Made by a program: the position numbers and the translations under genes | The notes under the pieces: model-generated | Database searches by the model: none | What the model was told of the DNA's origin: nothing | The model's input: only the letters and a program-made list of their open reading frames with translations | Part shown: one piece after another, positions 1-7,583 of the stretch | Numbering within the stretch: position 1 is the first letter of the stretch | Layout: each line of letters opens with the position of its first letter | Assembly: GCA_900539255.1 (NCBI GenBank) | Contig: UQBJ01000023.1 | Span: 1 to 31,384 of the forward strand | DNA: 31,384 bases | Origin: an uncultured Campylobacter sp. | GTDB lineage: Bacteria > Campylobacterota > Campylobacteria > Campylobacterales > Campylobacteraceae | Direction: 5' to 3'

Positions 1-156
1 AGTATGAGGAAGCCAAACGCTACTATCACGGCGAGCAGCTGCCGCCCGATGTTAAGGCAGAGTTACAAGGGCGCGGGCAAATCGAAAGAGCGAGCGGCGA
101 TTAAGGTCGATGAAATGTATATGAGCGGAAACTTGGGAGTGAAGTATAGGTTTTAA
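1..156 (+). pseudogene. C-terminal tail of an outer-membrane beta-barrel (autotransporter-like) protein, probably frameshifted
   Basis: The frame starting at base 1 ends at TAA 154-156 with residues SGNLGVKYRF, a terminal Phe beta-strand signature typical of Gram-negative outer-membrane barrels and autotransporters. Its first 20 codons look unlike protein (rich in Thr, Ser, Cys, Arg). The frame starting at base 3 reads much more naturally there (YEEAKRYYHGEQLPPDVKAE) but stops at 102-104. Joining the two needs a one-base shift near 63. I therefore read it as the end of a barrel gene with an extra base, or a sequencing error. The gene runs off the left edge, so its size and identity cannot be judged. 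Confidence 0.45.
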
Positions 157-169
157 AAAGGCTTTGGCT

Positions 170-209
170 TGTCATTGCGAGCCGTTTAAAAAACGGCGTG
201 GCAATCTAT
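170..209 (+). repeat. Palindromic repeat unit, ATTGC/GCAAT subtype
   Basis: TGTCATTGCGA, then a perfect 7-bp stem GCCGTTT (181-187) / AAACGGC (191-197), then GTGGCAATC. The outer arms ATTGC/GCAAT also pair. Same plan as 7098-7136. Confidence 0.7.
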
Positions 210-263
210 AAAGCTGAATTTGTGTTTAAATTTGTGGCTTGTCAAGCGGGCTTACTTTGAGCT

Positions 264-291
264 AAGCTCGTCTCTTTTTGGGGACGAGCTT
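264..291. terminator. 9-bp hairpin, possible terminator of the upstream barrel gene
   Basis: AAGCTCGTC (264-272) pairs perfectly with GACGAGCTT (283-291) across a 10-base loop. A short T-rich run (TTGATTTG) follows on the plus strand, so it may end the gene finishing at 156. The T-run is weak. Confidence 0.4.
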
Positions 292-370
292 TGATTTGTC
301 GTTTTGAGCTTTAGCTAGAAGGCGACTCTACGGATTGCAAGGCGTAGCTACAGCAAAAAAACGCACGCGC

Positions 371-455
371 TGTCATTTTGAGCGTTAGCGAAAAATCCAT
401 AGAATTTTAAGATACACTTTAATTTTATGGATACTTCGCTGTGCTCAGTATGACA
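371..455. repeat. Long palindromic repeat (two inverted units)
   Basis: Begins TGTCATTTTGAGC and ends GCTCAGTATGACA. Near the centre AAAATCCATA and TATGGAT face each other, and AATTTT recurs on both sides. The whole 85-base element is an imperfect palindrome made of two inverted ~40-base units. Confidence 0.7.
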
Positions 456-497
456 AGATTCATCACTATAATAAAAAAATTAGCATAACAAGGAATT

Positions 498-532
498 TGT
501 TATTTTGAGTGAGTGAAACGAGCAAAAAATCT
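498..532 (+). repeat. Single palindromic repeat unit, ATTTT/AAAAT subtype
   Basis: TGTTATTTTGAGTGAGTGAAACGAGC followed by AAAAAATC; a near-identical unit recurs at 668-704. Confidence 0.6.
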
Positions 533-542
533 ACACCACTGC

Positions 543-636
543 TATCATTTTTGAGCCTTTGCAAAAAGGCGAAAAATCCAAAGAAATTTAAGATATACTT
601 TAAATTTATGGATATATTGCTGCACTCAGTATGACA
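543..636. repeat. Long palindromic repeat (two inverted units)
   Basis: Starts TATCATTTTTGAGCC, has an inner stem GCCTTT/AAAGGC, then AAAAATCC, and closes with GGATATATTGC...CTCAGTATGACA. Same family as 371-455. Confidence 0.65.
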
Positions 637-667
637 GGATTAAGAGTTTTTAATAGTTTAAAATATT

Positions 668-704
668 TGTCATTTTGAGTGAGTGAAACGAGCAAAAAAA
701 TCCA
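668..704 (+). repeat. Single palindromic repeat unit, ATTTT/AAAAT subtype
   Basis: Nearly identical to 498-532: TGTCATTTTGAGTGAGTG, AAACGAGC, then AAAAAAATCC. Confidence 0.6.
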
Positions 705-785
705 CGCAAATTTCGTCTCAATACTCTATTTTTAGTAATCAATTCTCCGTGTTTTGCGCAAACAACGCTTTTCAGCACGACTAAG

Positions 786-2138
786 TTAAATTTGCAAAAC
801 AAAGCTCATCTGGCTGCCCTTGCCAAAGGTGCTTTGTATTTGCAAGGTTGTCCCGTGTAGGGCAAGGATTTTTTTCACTAAAAACAACCCTATGCCAAAG
901 GAATTTTCGCTTTTTGGGTTGATTTTGTAGAATTTTTTAGTGATGAGTTTGAGTTTGTCCTGCTCTATGCCGATACCGCTGTCTTTGACGCTTACCAAAA
1001 CGCCATTTTTCAACACTTTTAAGCGAAGTGTAATGTCCTTTTGGCTGTATTTTAGGGCGTTTGTGAGTAAATTTATCAGCACTTGCTCGATTAAAAGCTC
1101 ATCAGCAAGCACCTTGCAAGGCTTTGCTTGTAGTTTAATGCGCTGGCTAGCAAGGTTTTGACACACTTTTTCGCACAAGGTAAGCAGCTCAAACTCGCTT
1201 TTTTGCACGCCTTGCTCGCTGAGATTAAAGACAAGATTGAGTTTGTCGGCGAGTTTGTCGAGCTTTTGGCTTTGGTTTTGAATTTTAGTAAGCATTAAAA
1301 GCCTTGTTTTGTCGTCAATGCCCTGCTCTTTTAGGCTTGAAACACCTAGTTCTATGACGCTTAAAGGGTTTTTAAGCTCGTGAGATATAGCTGAAATCAC
1401 GCTTGAAAGCTGGGCGTTTTTGAGCGCGATTCTGTCGCTTTGCTTTTTGTTTTGCTTTTGCCTTTTCAAAAGCTCATTTTTGCTTGCATAGAGCTTTGAA
1501 TTCAAAAGCGAAAGTTCCTTAAAGAGCGATGAGTCGAGCTTTACGCACTCTTTTGTGTTGATTTTGTCTAAAAAAAGCAAGATTTTAGCGAAACTCGCAC
1601 CTAGTTTGCTCGCAAAGACTTGCAGCAGCACGAAAAAAAGCAGCACACAGCCCGCAAAGATAGCAAACACCTTGCCCCAATACCCATCAAGCTCCAAAAT
1701 GCGCGGATACACGATGATAACATAGCGATAAATCCCCGATTCATAGACCTTGTAAAGAGCCTTTCTGCCCGAAAGCGTGGCGTTGTGGATAGTGCTATCA
1801 AAAAGGGCTGAATTTGACATTTGATTGAAAAGCTCGTCCGTGTTTTTTAGGGAGCTAAACGCCCTGCCCTTTGCGAATTCGTTGCTAAATTCAGCCTTGT
1901 CTTTATGCACGATGATGAAATCCGCCCTAGTTTGCGCCGCAAAATCCTTAATAGTGCTTGAATTTAGCTCATTTAAAAGCGAAAAACGCAGGGTATCATC
2001 AAGTGTTTTGAGCTTTTGCTCGTATTGTTTGAAAAGCAAGGTGTTGATATTTGAGCTTACAAGCAAATACACGCTCGCCCCAAACACCGCAAAAAGCGCT
2101 AAAAAGAGCAGTCCAAAGGCGTGTTTGGTTTTTAGCAT
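786..2138 (-). CDS. phosS: Membrane sensor histidine kinase, PhosS-like
   Basis: 450-residue two-component sensor. TM segments lie near residues 7-29 and 156-177, enclosing a roughly 125-residue periplasmic sensor region. A HisKA dimerisation domain carries the phospho-accepting His253 in AISHELKNPLS. The HATPase domain shows the N box (INLLTNALKYS, N356/N360), G1 (DSGIG, 386-390) and G2 (GIGLFLVKK, about 415). Its ATG overlaps the response-regulator stop by 7 nt, so the pair is translationally coupled. The order rpsA / small protein / serA / regulator / kinase matches, from memory, the C. jejuni locus whose pair is called PhosS/PhosR and controls phosphate-starvation genes. The kinase assignment is certain; the phosphate role is inferred from synteny. 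Confidence 0.9.
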   Translation of the reverse strand: MLKTKHAFGLLFLALFAVFGASVYLLVSSNINTLLFKQYEQKLKTLDDTLRFSLLNELNSSTIKDFAAQTRADFIIVHKDKAEFSNEFAKGRAFSSLKNTDELFNQMSNSALFDSTIHNATLSGRKALYKVYESGIYRYVIIVYPRILELDGYWGKVFAIFAGCVLLFFVLLQVFASKLGASFAKILLFLDKINTKECVKLDSSLFKELSLLNSKLYASKNELLKRQKQNKKQSDRIALKNAQLSSVISAISHELKNPLSVIELGVSSLKEQGIDDKTRLLMLTKIQNQSQKLDKLADKLNLVFNLSEQGVQKSEFELLTLCEKVCQNLASQRIKLQAKPCKVLADELLIEQVLINLLTNALKYSQKDITLRLKVLKNGVLVSVKDSGIGIEQDKLKLITKKFYKINPKSENSFGIGLFLVKKILALHGTTLQIQSTFGKGSQMSFVLQI

Positions 2139-2791
2139 AGCTTATAACCCACGCCACGAATGCTTTGTATGTGAGCTTTTAGGGCAGGAAATTTAGCCCG
2201 AAGCCTTGTTAGAGCTATGTTTATGGTTTTGTCATTTGTGCTAGTATCGTCCCACACGCATTCAGCTAAAAATTCACGGCTTAAAACGGCGTTTTTGTTT
2301 TCAAAAAAGCATTTTAAAAGCTCAAATTCAAGGCTTGAAAGCTGAATTTGCTCTTTTTTGAAAAAGCACAAGCGGTTTTCTAAATCTAACAAAAAGTCCT
2401 TAAAAGCAAGCTTTTCGCTCTCTTTTTTGCTGCGTTTTACAAGGGCTTTTATGCGCAAAACAAGCTCGTTAAAGTCAAAAGGCTTGGTGATATAATCATC
2501 ACAGCCCTTTTCAAAGCCCTGCAAAATGTCCGTTTGCAAGGCTTTTGCCGTGAGAAAGATGACAGGCTCGTTGTATCCTTGCTTTCGCAAATTTGAAACA
2601 AAGTCTATGCCGTCCTTGCCAAAGGGTAAATTCCTATCTACAAGCAGTATATCAATGTCTTGCTCGTCCAAAACTCGCTCAACGCCCACGCACTCGTAAA
2701 ATGCAAAAACTTCATACCCCAAAGCACGAAAGCGCAAAGCCAAAAGCTCGTTTAAGTCCTTGTCATCTTCGATTAAAACAAGCTTTATCAT
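2132..2791 (-). CDS. phosR: OmpR-family response regulator, PhosR-like
   Basis: 219 residues. The receiver domain has the acidic pair at E8/D9/D10, phospho-acceptor D52 (LLVDRNLP), T81 and K103 (DYITKPF). A winged-helix DNA-binding domain covers about 130-219 and ends in the usual IRGVGYKL motif. It starts 12 nt after the serA stop and overlaps the kinase ATG, so serA, this gene and the kinase are probably co-transcribed. A strong Shine-Dalgarno is not evident, only AAAAG upstream. By synteny it should be the regulator called PhosR in C. jejuni, partner of the kinase at 786-2138. No binding site could be assigned here. Confidence 0.9.
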   Translation of the reverse strand: MIKLVLIEDDKDLNELLALRFRALGYEVFAFYECVGVERVLDEQDIDILLVDRNLPFGKDGIDFVSNLRKQGYNEPVIFLTAKALQTDILQGFEKGCDDYITKPFDFNELVLRIKALVKRSKKESEKLAFKDFLLDLENRLCFFKKEQIQLSSLEFELLKCFFENKNAVLSREFLAECVWDDTSTNDKTINIALTRLRAKFPALKAHIQSIRGVGYKLC

Positions 2792-2803
2792 CTTTTAATG
2801 TCA

Positions 2804-4393
2804 TCAAAGTTCGGCGTAGCGGGCAAAAATGCAGGCTTCATAAGCGTTAAGCTCATCAAGCACGGCTTTGCCGATAAACTCATCGACTAAAATCACGGCT
2901 AGCGCGTAGCCTGAGCCGTCCCGTCCTAGTCTAAAATCGGCTATGTTGATTTTGTTGTGCGCTAAAATTCCGCTGATTTTAGCGATAACACCCGGTATGT
3001 CTTTGTTTTTAAAGATTATCATCTTGCCTTTGGGCTTGAAATCTGTCTTAAAGCCGTTTAAATCCACTATGCGCTGGTCATTTTCCTCAAAAATCGTCCC
3101 CGCCACTGAAAAGCTCGCATTTTCGGTAACGATTTTCACACAAAGTTTGTTGTTGTAGCCTGAGTTTGGCAAGGTGGCAAAGCCAAGTTCTATGCCCTTT
3201 TCTTGCGCCATAAATTCAGCATTGACATAGTTTATACTCTCGCCCAAAATGCTTTGCAGTGCGCCCACAGCGGCAAAGGTAAGCATTGACTTTGCATACT
3301 CGCCGATTTGCCCCTCCGCTTCAAGCCTTATGCTTTTTATCGCGCCCTTTTGCATTTGAGCGCACAAAAACGCCATTTTGGAGACTAGCTCGATATAAGG
3401 CGCGACAAAATTCGGTAAATCCTCCGTTTTTATCGGCAAATTTAGCGCATTTGGGTAAGAAATGCCACGCGCGGCGTTTAAAGCCTGCTCGCACGCTTGA
3501 ATGGCGATATTTGCTTGACTTTCAAGCGTGTTTGCCCCAAGGTGCGCACTCACAGACACATTTTCAAAATCCAAAAGCGGATTATCCGTGGCTGGTTCTT
3601 TAACAAAAACATCTATGCCAAGCCAAGCGATTTTACCGCTTTTTAGCCCCTCGCACAAGGCTTCTTCGGTGTAAAGCCCGCCACGAGCGCAGTTAATGAG
3701 ACGAACCTTATCTTTCATCTTTTTAAGCTCATTAAGCCCTATCATACCATTTGTTTCTTTGGTTTTGGGTGTGTGGATAGTGATGAAATCGCTCTTTGTA
3801 AGTATGTCATCTAAATTTGTGGTGTATTGCATATCCAAATCCGTTACTTTGGACGGCGAAATATAAGGGTCATAAGCAAGTATCTTCATACCAAACGCCT
3901 TTGCACGCACGCCCACGCGTGAGCCTATGTTGCCAAAGCCGATGATACCGAGTGTTTTGCCCATCAGCTCCACGCCATACCACTTTTCACGCTCCCATTT
4001 GCGCTCTTGTTTAAGGTAGTTGTGCGAATTTACAAAAGAACGCGCCGAGCATAAAAGGTGCGCCATAGTAAGCTCCACTGCGGCTATGGTGTTAGCTGTG
4101 GGGACATTCATCACTATGATACCGCGCTTTGACGCGCCTGCTATATCGACATTATCCACGCCCACGCCAGCGCGGATTAGGGCTTTGAGATTTTTCGCCG
4201 CATTCAAAAAAGCTTCGCTCACCTCAGTTGAACTTCGAGTAATCGCCACATCGACATCACCAAGCATACCCAAAAGCTCATCTTTTGGCACTTTGGCTGC
4301 TTCGATACACTCTATATCCTCAGCCTCACGCAAGAGCTTCACGCCCTCATCTAAAATCGCATCGCAAACGATGACTTTTTTAGCCTTTTTCAT
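2804..4393 (-). CDS. serA: D-3-phosphoglycerate dehydrogenase
   Basis: First step of serine synthesis: NAD-dependent oxidation of 3-phosphoglycerate to 3-phosphohydroxypyruvate. About 529 residues, the long form. The Rossmann fold shows GIIGFGNIGSRVG. Catalytic Arg lies in NCARGG, Glu in DVFVKEP and His in SAHLGANT. An intervening domain is followed by a C-terminal ACT domain (DIPGVIAKISGILAHNKINIADF) that usually gives serine feedback. I chose the ATG at 4393: GGAGG at 4401-4405 lies 7 nt upstream of it but abuts the alternative GTG at 4399. The ATG overlaps the preceding stop as ATGA. Confidence 0.97.
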   Translation of the reverse strand: MKKAKKVIVCDAILDEGVKLLREAEDIECIEAAKVPKDELLGMLGDVDVAITRSSTEVSEAFLNAAKNLKALIRAGVGVDNVDIAGASKRGIIVMNVPTANTIAAVELTMAHLLCSARSFVNSHNYLKQERKWEREKWYGVELMGKTLGIIGFGNIGSRVGVRAKAFGMKILAYDPYISPSKVTDLDMQYTTNLDDILTKSDFITIHTPKTKETNGMIGLNELKKMKDKVRLINCARGGLYTEEALCEGLKSGKIAWLGIDVFVKEPATDNPLLDFENVSVSAHLGANTLESQANIAIQACEQALNAARGISYPNALNLPIKTEDLPNFVAPYIELVSKMAFLCAQMQKGAIKSIRLEAEGQIGEYAKSMLTFAAVGALQSILGESINYVNAEFMAQEKGIELGFATLPNSGYNNKLCVKIVTENASFSVAGTIFEENDQRIVDLNGFKTDFKPKGKMIIFKNKDIPGVIAKISGILAHNKINIADFRLGRDGSGYALAVILVDEFIGKAVLDELNAYEACIFARYAEL

Positions 4394-4881
4394 AACCACA
4401 CCTCCGTAAATTTCGCGTTTATTTCGTAGTTTTTTAGTTTTTTTACTATGTCTTGCATAACTTGTTCTTCATTTGTATCCAAAAATATCTCCAAAGCCCT
4501 GTCCGTGCGTGTGAGCGAGTATCTTATCTTAAAAGAATTCAGCGTTTGTTTGAGACAAAAAAGCGAATACATATCATTTTTGTCAATGCTGAGCTGAAAA
4601 TACCGACTCTTTTCGCGCAGCATACTTGTATCCACGCTAAAACTCATCGAAAAGCGTTCAGCCGCTGGCGAGTAGTCCTTTGGCTCATCAAAGGCAAAGA
4701 TTTCTTGCCAGCTTTTGGGCTTTTCTTCTTGTGAGTCGTTCAAATCGCTTATTTGCGCGCTCGGGGCTTCATCTCGTGGCACAAAAGTGCTTTGGCTCGC
4801 ACGAAAGGCATACACCACACCAAGCGCAAAGCCCAAAAACAGCACGCCCAAGCTCGCAAAAAAAAGATATTTTTTCATCAT
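4390..4881 (-). CDS. Membrane-anchored periplasmic protein (Cj0892-like), unknown function
   Basis: About 163 residues. One N-terminal hydrophobic segment (residues ~4-24 from MMKKYLFF) acts as an uncleaved anchor or signal; the rest is hydrophilic and would face the periplasm. No motif I recognise. It sits between rpsA and serA and overlaps serA by four bases (ATGA), the same position as an uncharacterised periplasmic protein gene in C. jejuni. The longer ORF start at 4902 adds MRKRLGT. I prefer the ATG at 4881 because AGGC elements lie just upstream and the membrane segment then starts near the terminus. Function unknown. Confidence 0.8.
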   Translation of the reverse strand: MMKKYLFFASLGVLFLGFALGVVYAFRASQSTFVPRDEAPSAQISDLNDSQEEKPKSWQEIFAFDEPKDYSPAAERFSMSFSVDTSMLREKSRYFQLSIDKNDMYSLFCLKQTLNSFKIRYSLTRTDRALEIFLDTNEEQVMQDIVKKLKNYEINAKFTEVWL

Positions 4882-5022
4882 TGTGCCTAGCCTTTTCCGC
4901 AACCTTTAAGCTAAATTTTGCTTAAATTCAGCAAATTTAGCCCACAAATTTAAATTTACATCCCAAATTTGCTAAATTCCCGCCAAATTCAAGCCTTAAA
5001 TTCACAAAGCAAACCTAGCTTT

Positions 5023-6693
5023 TTACGAAAGCTGCTCTTTTATAATGTCGCCTAGCGTTACCTTTTCATCGCTGTTGATTTCATTAAGCACTTCTCTTTC
5101 TTTTATGCGGTTGAGATTTTTCACGCTCAAACGCATTCTATGCCTTTTTTCATCGATGACAAGTATGCTTGCTTCGATTTCATCACCGACTTTTAGGCTC
5201 TCAATGTCCTTTTGAGAAATGTCTTCTTTGTGTATAAGCGCATCGACATTGTCCCCAAGCTCGACAAAAACGCCAAATTCCTTTATGTCTTTCACTTTGC
5301 CCTTGACTATGTCGCCTATTTTATGCCCTTTCATATACTCTTGTATAGGGCTAGGCACGAGTTCTCTGGTGCTTAAAGAAATTTTTTGCCTTTCTTTGTC
5401 GATACGCACGATTTTTACTTCCACTTCATCGCCGACTTTATATAAATTCGTGCATTTGTCTTGCCTGTTCCACGAGCAATCCTCATTATGCAAAAGCCCC
5501 TCGACATTTCCAAGCCTTACAAAAGCCCCGAAATTCGTAAGCGAAGTGATTTTGCCTTTCATCACATCGCCTATGCTGTGCGTTTGCAAAAACTCATCAA
5601 AAGGCTTCAAAAGCAAGTTTCGCAGGCTCACGCGCAACCTTTTTTCGCTCGGGTTGATTTCTATGACTTCCACATCAAGCTCTTGCCCCTTTTGAATGCA
5701 ATCTTTTGGGTGTTTCAAGCCCTTGTCCCACGACATTTCGCTGATATGCAAAAAGCCCTCCACTTCGTTGCCTATATCCACGAAAGCTCCGTAGCTTTCA
5801 AGGTTTGAAACCGTTACTTTTATGGTGTCGCCTACTTCTAAATTGTCCTTTATCTCGTCCCAAGGGTCTGGCAGAGTGGCTTTTACCGACAAAGATAGTT
5901 GCTTTTTCTTTTTGTCATAGCGCAGTGCTTTAACTTGCACCTTGTCGCCCTCTTTGTAAAGTGCGCTAGGGTTGATATGCCCTCTGTGTGAGAGTTCGCT
6001 ATAATGCACAAGCCCGTCAATGCCGCCCACATCGACAAACATTCCATAGCTTGTTATCTTTTTGATGACGCCGTCTAAAACTTCGCTGTTGTCCGTCAAG
6101 CCGCTGACAAGCTCATTTTGCTTTTTGCGCTCCTCATCAAGCACTTTTCGGCGCGACACAACGATACTACAATCGTCCTTGTCGATTTTCAGCACCTTAA
6201 CTCTGAGCTTTTTGCCTATGGCGTTGTTTTCTTTAAAGGTGTATTGAGACTTTGGCAGGAAAAATTCAATCCCGCTTTCATCGACACAGACATATCCGCC
6301 CTTGTTTTTGCCGATGATTTTGACTTCATAGACCTTGTCAAGCTCCGCATCGGTGAAATTTTGGATAAATTCGTTGATTTTTTCCTTGCGAAGTGCCTTT
6401 TTGTGAGAGATTAAAGGGCGTCCTTGCGAGTAGCCCACGACAGCGACTTTTAGCTCATCGCCTACCTTGTAGAGCAGCGTTTCGCCGTCTTTTATCTCAT
6501 TTAAGGGCAAAACGCCCTCCGATTTTTGCCCTATATCCACAAAGACTTCATCGTCCTTTATCTCCACGATTTTACCTTGTGTTAGGGCAGTTTTCCTGCC
6601 TTCAAACTCAGCCAGCAACTGCGCGAAATTTTCATCGTGCTCTTCGACAAAATCATCAAGTTTTGGCTGAATTTTCTTTTTTTGCTCGTGCAT
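5023..6693 (-). CDS. rpsA: 30S ribosomal protein S1
   Basis: 556 residues. Six successive S1 (OB-fold) RNA-binding repeats are visible, starting roughly at residues 20, 105, 200, 285, 370 and 455. The later ones carry the typical YGxFVD / GxxVEGxLHxSE pattern, e.g. YGAFVDIGNEVEGFLHISEM. S1 binds mRNA on the 30S subunit and promotes initiation. An in-frame extension to 6795 exists, but ATG 6693 follows an AAAGG element and lies just behind a TATAAT box at 6724-6729, inside that extension, so the extension is not used. The following gene begins 141 nt after the stop. Confidence 0.97.
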   Translation of the reverse strand: MHEQKKKIQPKLDDFVEEHDENFAQLLAEFEGRKTALTQGKIVEIKDDEVFVDIGQKSEGVLPLNEIKDGETLLYKVGDELKVAVVGYSQGRPLISHKKALRKEKINEFIQNFTDAELDKVYEVKIIGKNKGGYVCVDESGIEFFLPKSQYTFKENNAIGKKLRVKVLKIDKDDCSIVVSRRKVLDEERKKQNELVSGLTDNSEVLDGVIKKITSYGMFVDVGGIDGLVHYSELSHRGHINPSALYKEGDKVQVKALRYDKKKKQLSLSVKATLPDPWDEIKDNLEVGDTIKVTVSNLESYGAFVDIGNEVEGFLHISEMSWDKGLKHPKDCIQKGQELDVEVIEINPSEKRLRVSLRNLLLKPFDEFLQTHSIGDVMKGKITSLTNFGAFVRLGNVEGLLHNEDCSWNRQDKCTNLYKVGDEVEVKIVRIDKERQKISLSTRELVPSPIQEYMKGHKIGDIVKGKVKDIKEFGVFVELGDNVDALIHKEDISQKDIESLKVGDEIEASILVIDEKRHRMRLSVKNLNRIKEREVLNEINSDEKVTLGDIIKEQLS

Positions 6694-6723
6694 TCTTGCG
6701 CCTTTAAATAAATTTGAGTTTGT

Positions 6724-6729
6724 ATTATA
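6724..6729 (-). promoter_or_regulatory. -10 box of the rpsA promoter
   Basis: Minus strand reads GGCTATAATAC. A perfect TATAAT lies 30 nt before the rpsA ATG, predicting a leader of about 23 nt. Upstream is A/T-tract DNA without a clear -35, the usual epsilonproteobacterial arrangement. Confidence 0.7.
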
Positions 6730-6814
6730 GCCTTTTTTTCTTTTGATTTGGTTTGAATTTGTAAATTTTTTCAAATTTTTTTCAAAATTTTTCAAATTTC
6801 GCCTTAAAATTTAC

Positions 6815-6965
6815 CTTTCGCACTTTTTTCATTTTCTTTTTTCTCTTTTCTTTACTATTCTTTCTTTCTATTCTTTCTATTCTTTTCTCTTTTCTTTGTT
6901 CTCTTTTCTTTGTTCTTTCTTTATTTCTCTTTTATTTCTTTTCTTTACTTTTCTTCTTTCTTTTG
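6815..6965. repeat. ~150-bp polypyrimidine/polypurine tract
   Basis: The plus strand is almost entirely T and C, built from degenerate units such as TTTTCTCTTTTCTTTGTTC. The minus strand is therefore purine-rich. It lies just upstream of the rpsA promoter. Confidence 0.75.
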
Positions 6966-6984
6966 TGAATTTGCCATACTAGCT

Positions 6985-7088
6985 TGTCATACTGAGCGCA
7001 GCGAAGTATCCATACAAAAAACGGAAAATAAACTACTGAACATAGAATTTATGGATTTTTCGCCTTTTTGCAAAAGGCTCAAAATGAC
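6985..7088. repeat. Long palindromic repeat (two inverted units)
   Basis: Begins TGTCATACTGAGCGCAGCGAAGTATCCATA and closes with TATGGATTTTTCGCC...GGCTCAAAATGACA. The first unit uses ATACT/AGTAT arms, the second ATTTT-type arms with an inner GCCTTTT/AAAAGGC stem. Confidence 0.65.
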
Positions 7089-7097
7089 AAAATACGC

Positions 7098-7136
7098 TGT
7101 CATTGCGAGCTTTGCGAAAGCAAAGCGCGGCAATCC
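7098..7136 (+). repeat. Palindromic repeat unit, ATTGC/GCAAT subtype
   Basis: TGTCATTGCGA, stem GCTTTGC (7109-7115) / GCAAAGC (7120-7126) around GAAA, then GCGGCAATCC. Same plan as 170-209 with a different but complementary stem. Confidence 0.7.
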
Positions 7137-7139
7137 ACA

Positions 7140-7174
7140 AAAGATTGAGAGAGCAATCTCTCAATCTTTTTTTT
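7140..7174 (+). terminator. Perfect 13-bp hairpin plus T8, rho-independent terminator
   Basis: AAAGATTGAGAGA (7140-7152) pairs fully with TCTCTCAATCTTT (7157-7169) around GCAA, and the T-run continues to 7174. It points along the plus strand, where no gene is seen upstream, so it may end an unseen transcript or be part of the repeat cluster. Confidence 0.6.
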
Positions 7175-7189
7175 ATGCCTTAAAATCCT

Positions 7190-7227
7190 TGTCATTCTGA
7201 GCCTTGCGAAAGCAAGGCGAAGAATCC
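7190..7227 (+). repeat. Palindromic repeat unit, ATTCT/AGAAT subtype
   Basis: TGTCATTCTGA, stem GCCTTGC (7201-7207) / GCAAGGC (7212-7218) around GAAA, then GAAGAATCC. A further stem TTGCAAAGC/GCTTTGCAA follows at 7230-7250. Confidence 0.7.
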
Positions 7228-7256
7228 ACTTGCAAAGCTCCGCTTTGCAATAAACA

Positions 7257-7292
7257 CATTAACATTTAAGGCTAACGCCTTGAATGTTAATG
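7257..7292. repeat. Hairpin, 16-bp stem with one T/G position
   Basis: CATTAACATTTAAGGC, loop TAAC, GCCTTGAATGTTAATG. Confidence 0.6.
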
Positions 7293-7338
7293 CAAAACCA
7301 CTATCAAATCTTTACGAAAAAAATAAAAGCCCAACCAA

Positions 7339-7360
7339 CGCTTTTGATTTATCAAAAGCG
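7339..7360. repeat. Perfect 10-bp hairpin
   Basis: CGCTTTTGAT / ATCAAAAGCG separated by TT. Confidence 0.6.
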
Positions 7361-7363
7361 CCT

Positions 7364-7392
7364 AAATTTCAAGGCGCAAAGCCTTGAAATTT
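7364..7392. repeat. Perfect 12-bp hairpin
   Basis: AAATTTCAAGGC / GCCTTGAAATTT around GCAAA. Confidence 0.6.
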
Positions 7393-7394
7393 CT

Positions 7395-7427
7395 AAAAGC
7401 CTAGCTAAAAAACGGCTAGGCTTTTTT
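7395..7427. terminator. Bidirectional terminator-like hairpin
   Basis: AAAAGCCTAGC (7395-7405) / GCTAGGCTTTT (7415-7425), with T-runs on the 3' side of both strands. On the minus strand it would end the oor operon about 215 nt after the oorC stop. Confidence 0.55.
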
Positions 7428-7499
7428 ATGCCTTAAATTCTTGTCATACTTTATTTTTTTGCTATACTTTGCTATTTTTATTTATACCTTGCTATTTCT

Positions 7500-7583
7500 T
7501 GTCATACTGAGCGCAGCGAAGTATCCATAAATTCAAAGCGTGTTTTAAATTCTGTGGATATTTCGCTAACGCTCAATATGACA
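7500..7583. repeat. Long palindromic repeat (two inverted units)
   Basis: TGTCATACTGAGCGCAGCGAAGTATCCATAA ... TGTGGATATTTCGC..GCTCAATATGACA. Its first 30 bases match 6985-7014 almost exactly. Confidence 0.7.

Larger units (their letters stand above)
157..785. other. Gene-free stretch carrying palindromic repeats
   Basis: No convincing gene lies in these 629 bases. They hold at least five copies of the TGTCAT...ATCC palindromic repeat family (separate entries), one other hairpin at 264-291 and one copy of the word GCTGAATTT (213-221). Confidence 0.7.

Noticed and set aside
157..785. CRISPR array in the repeat-rich left end
   Set aside because: Repeats are palindromic, unevenly spaced and without uniform spacers; no cas genes nearby.
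6694..6795. Longer rpsA start at 6795 adding 34 residues
   Set aside because: The extension spans the TATAAT promoter and A/T tracts; ATG 6693 gives the standard 556 residues.
6743..7200. Open frames of 79 and 96 codons upstream of rpsA
   Set aside because: One is pure Phe/Leu/Ser from the polypyrimidine tract; the other runs through palindromic repeats. No ribosome site or family resemblance.
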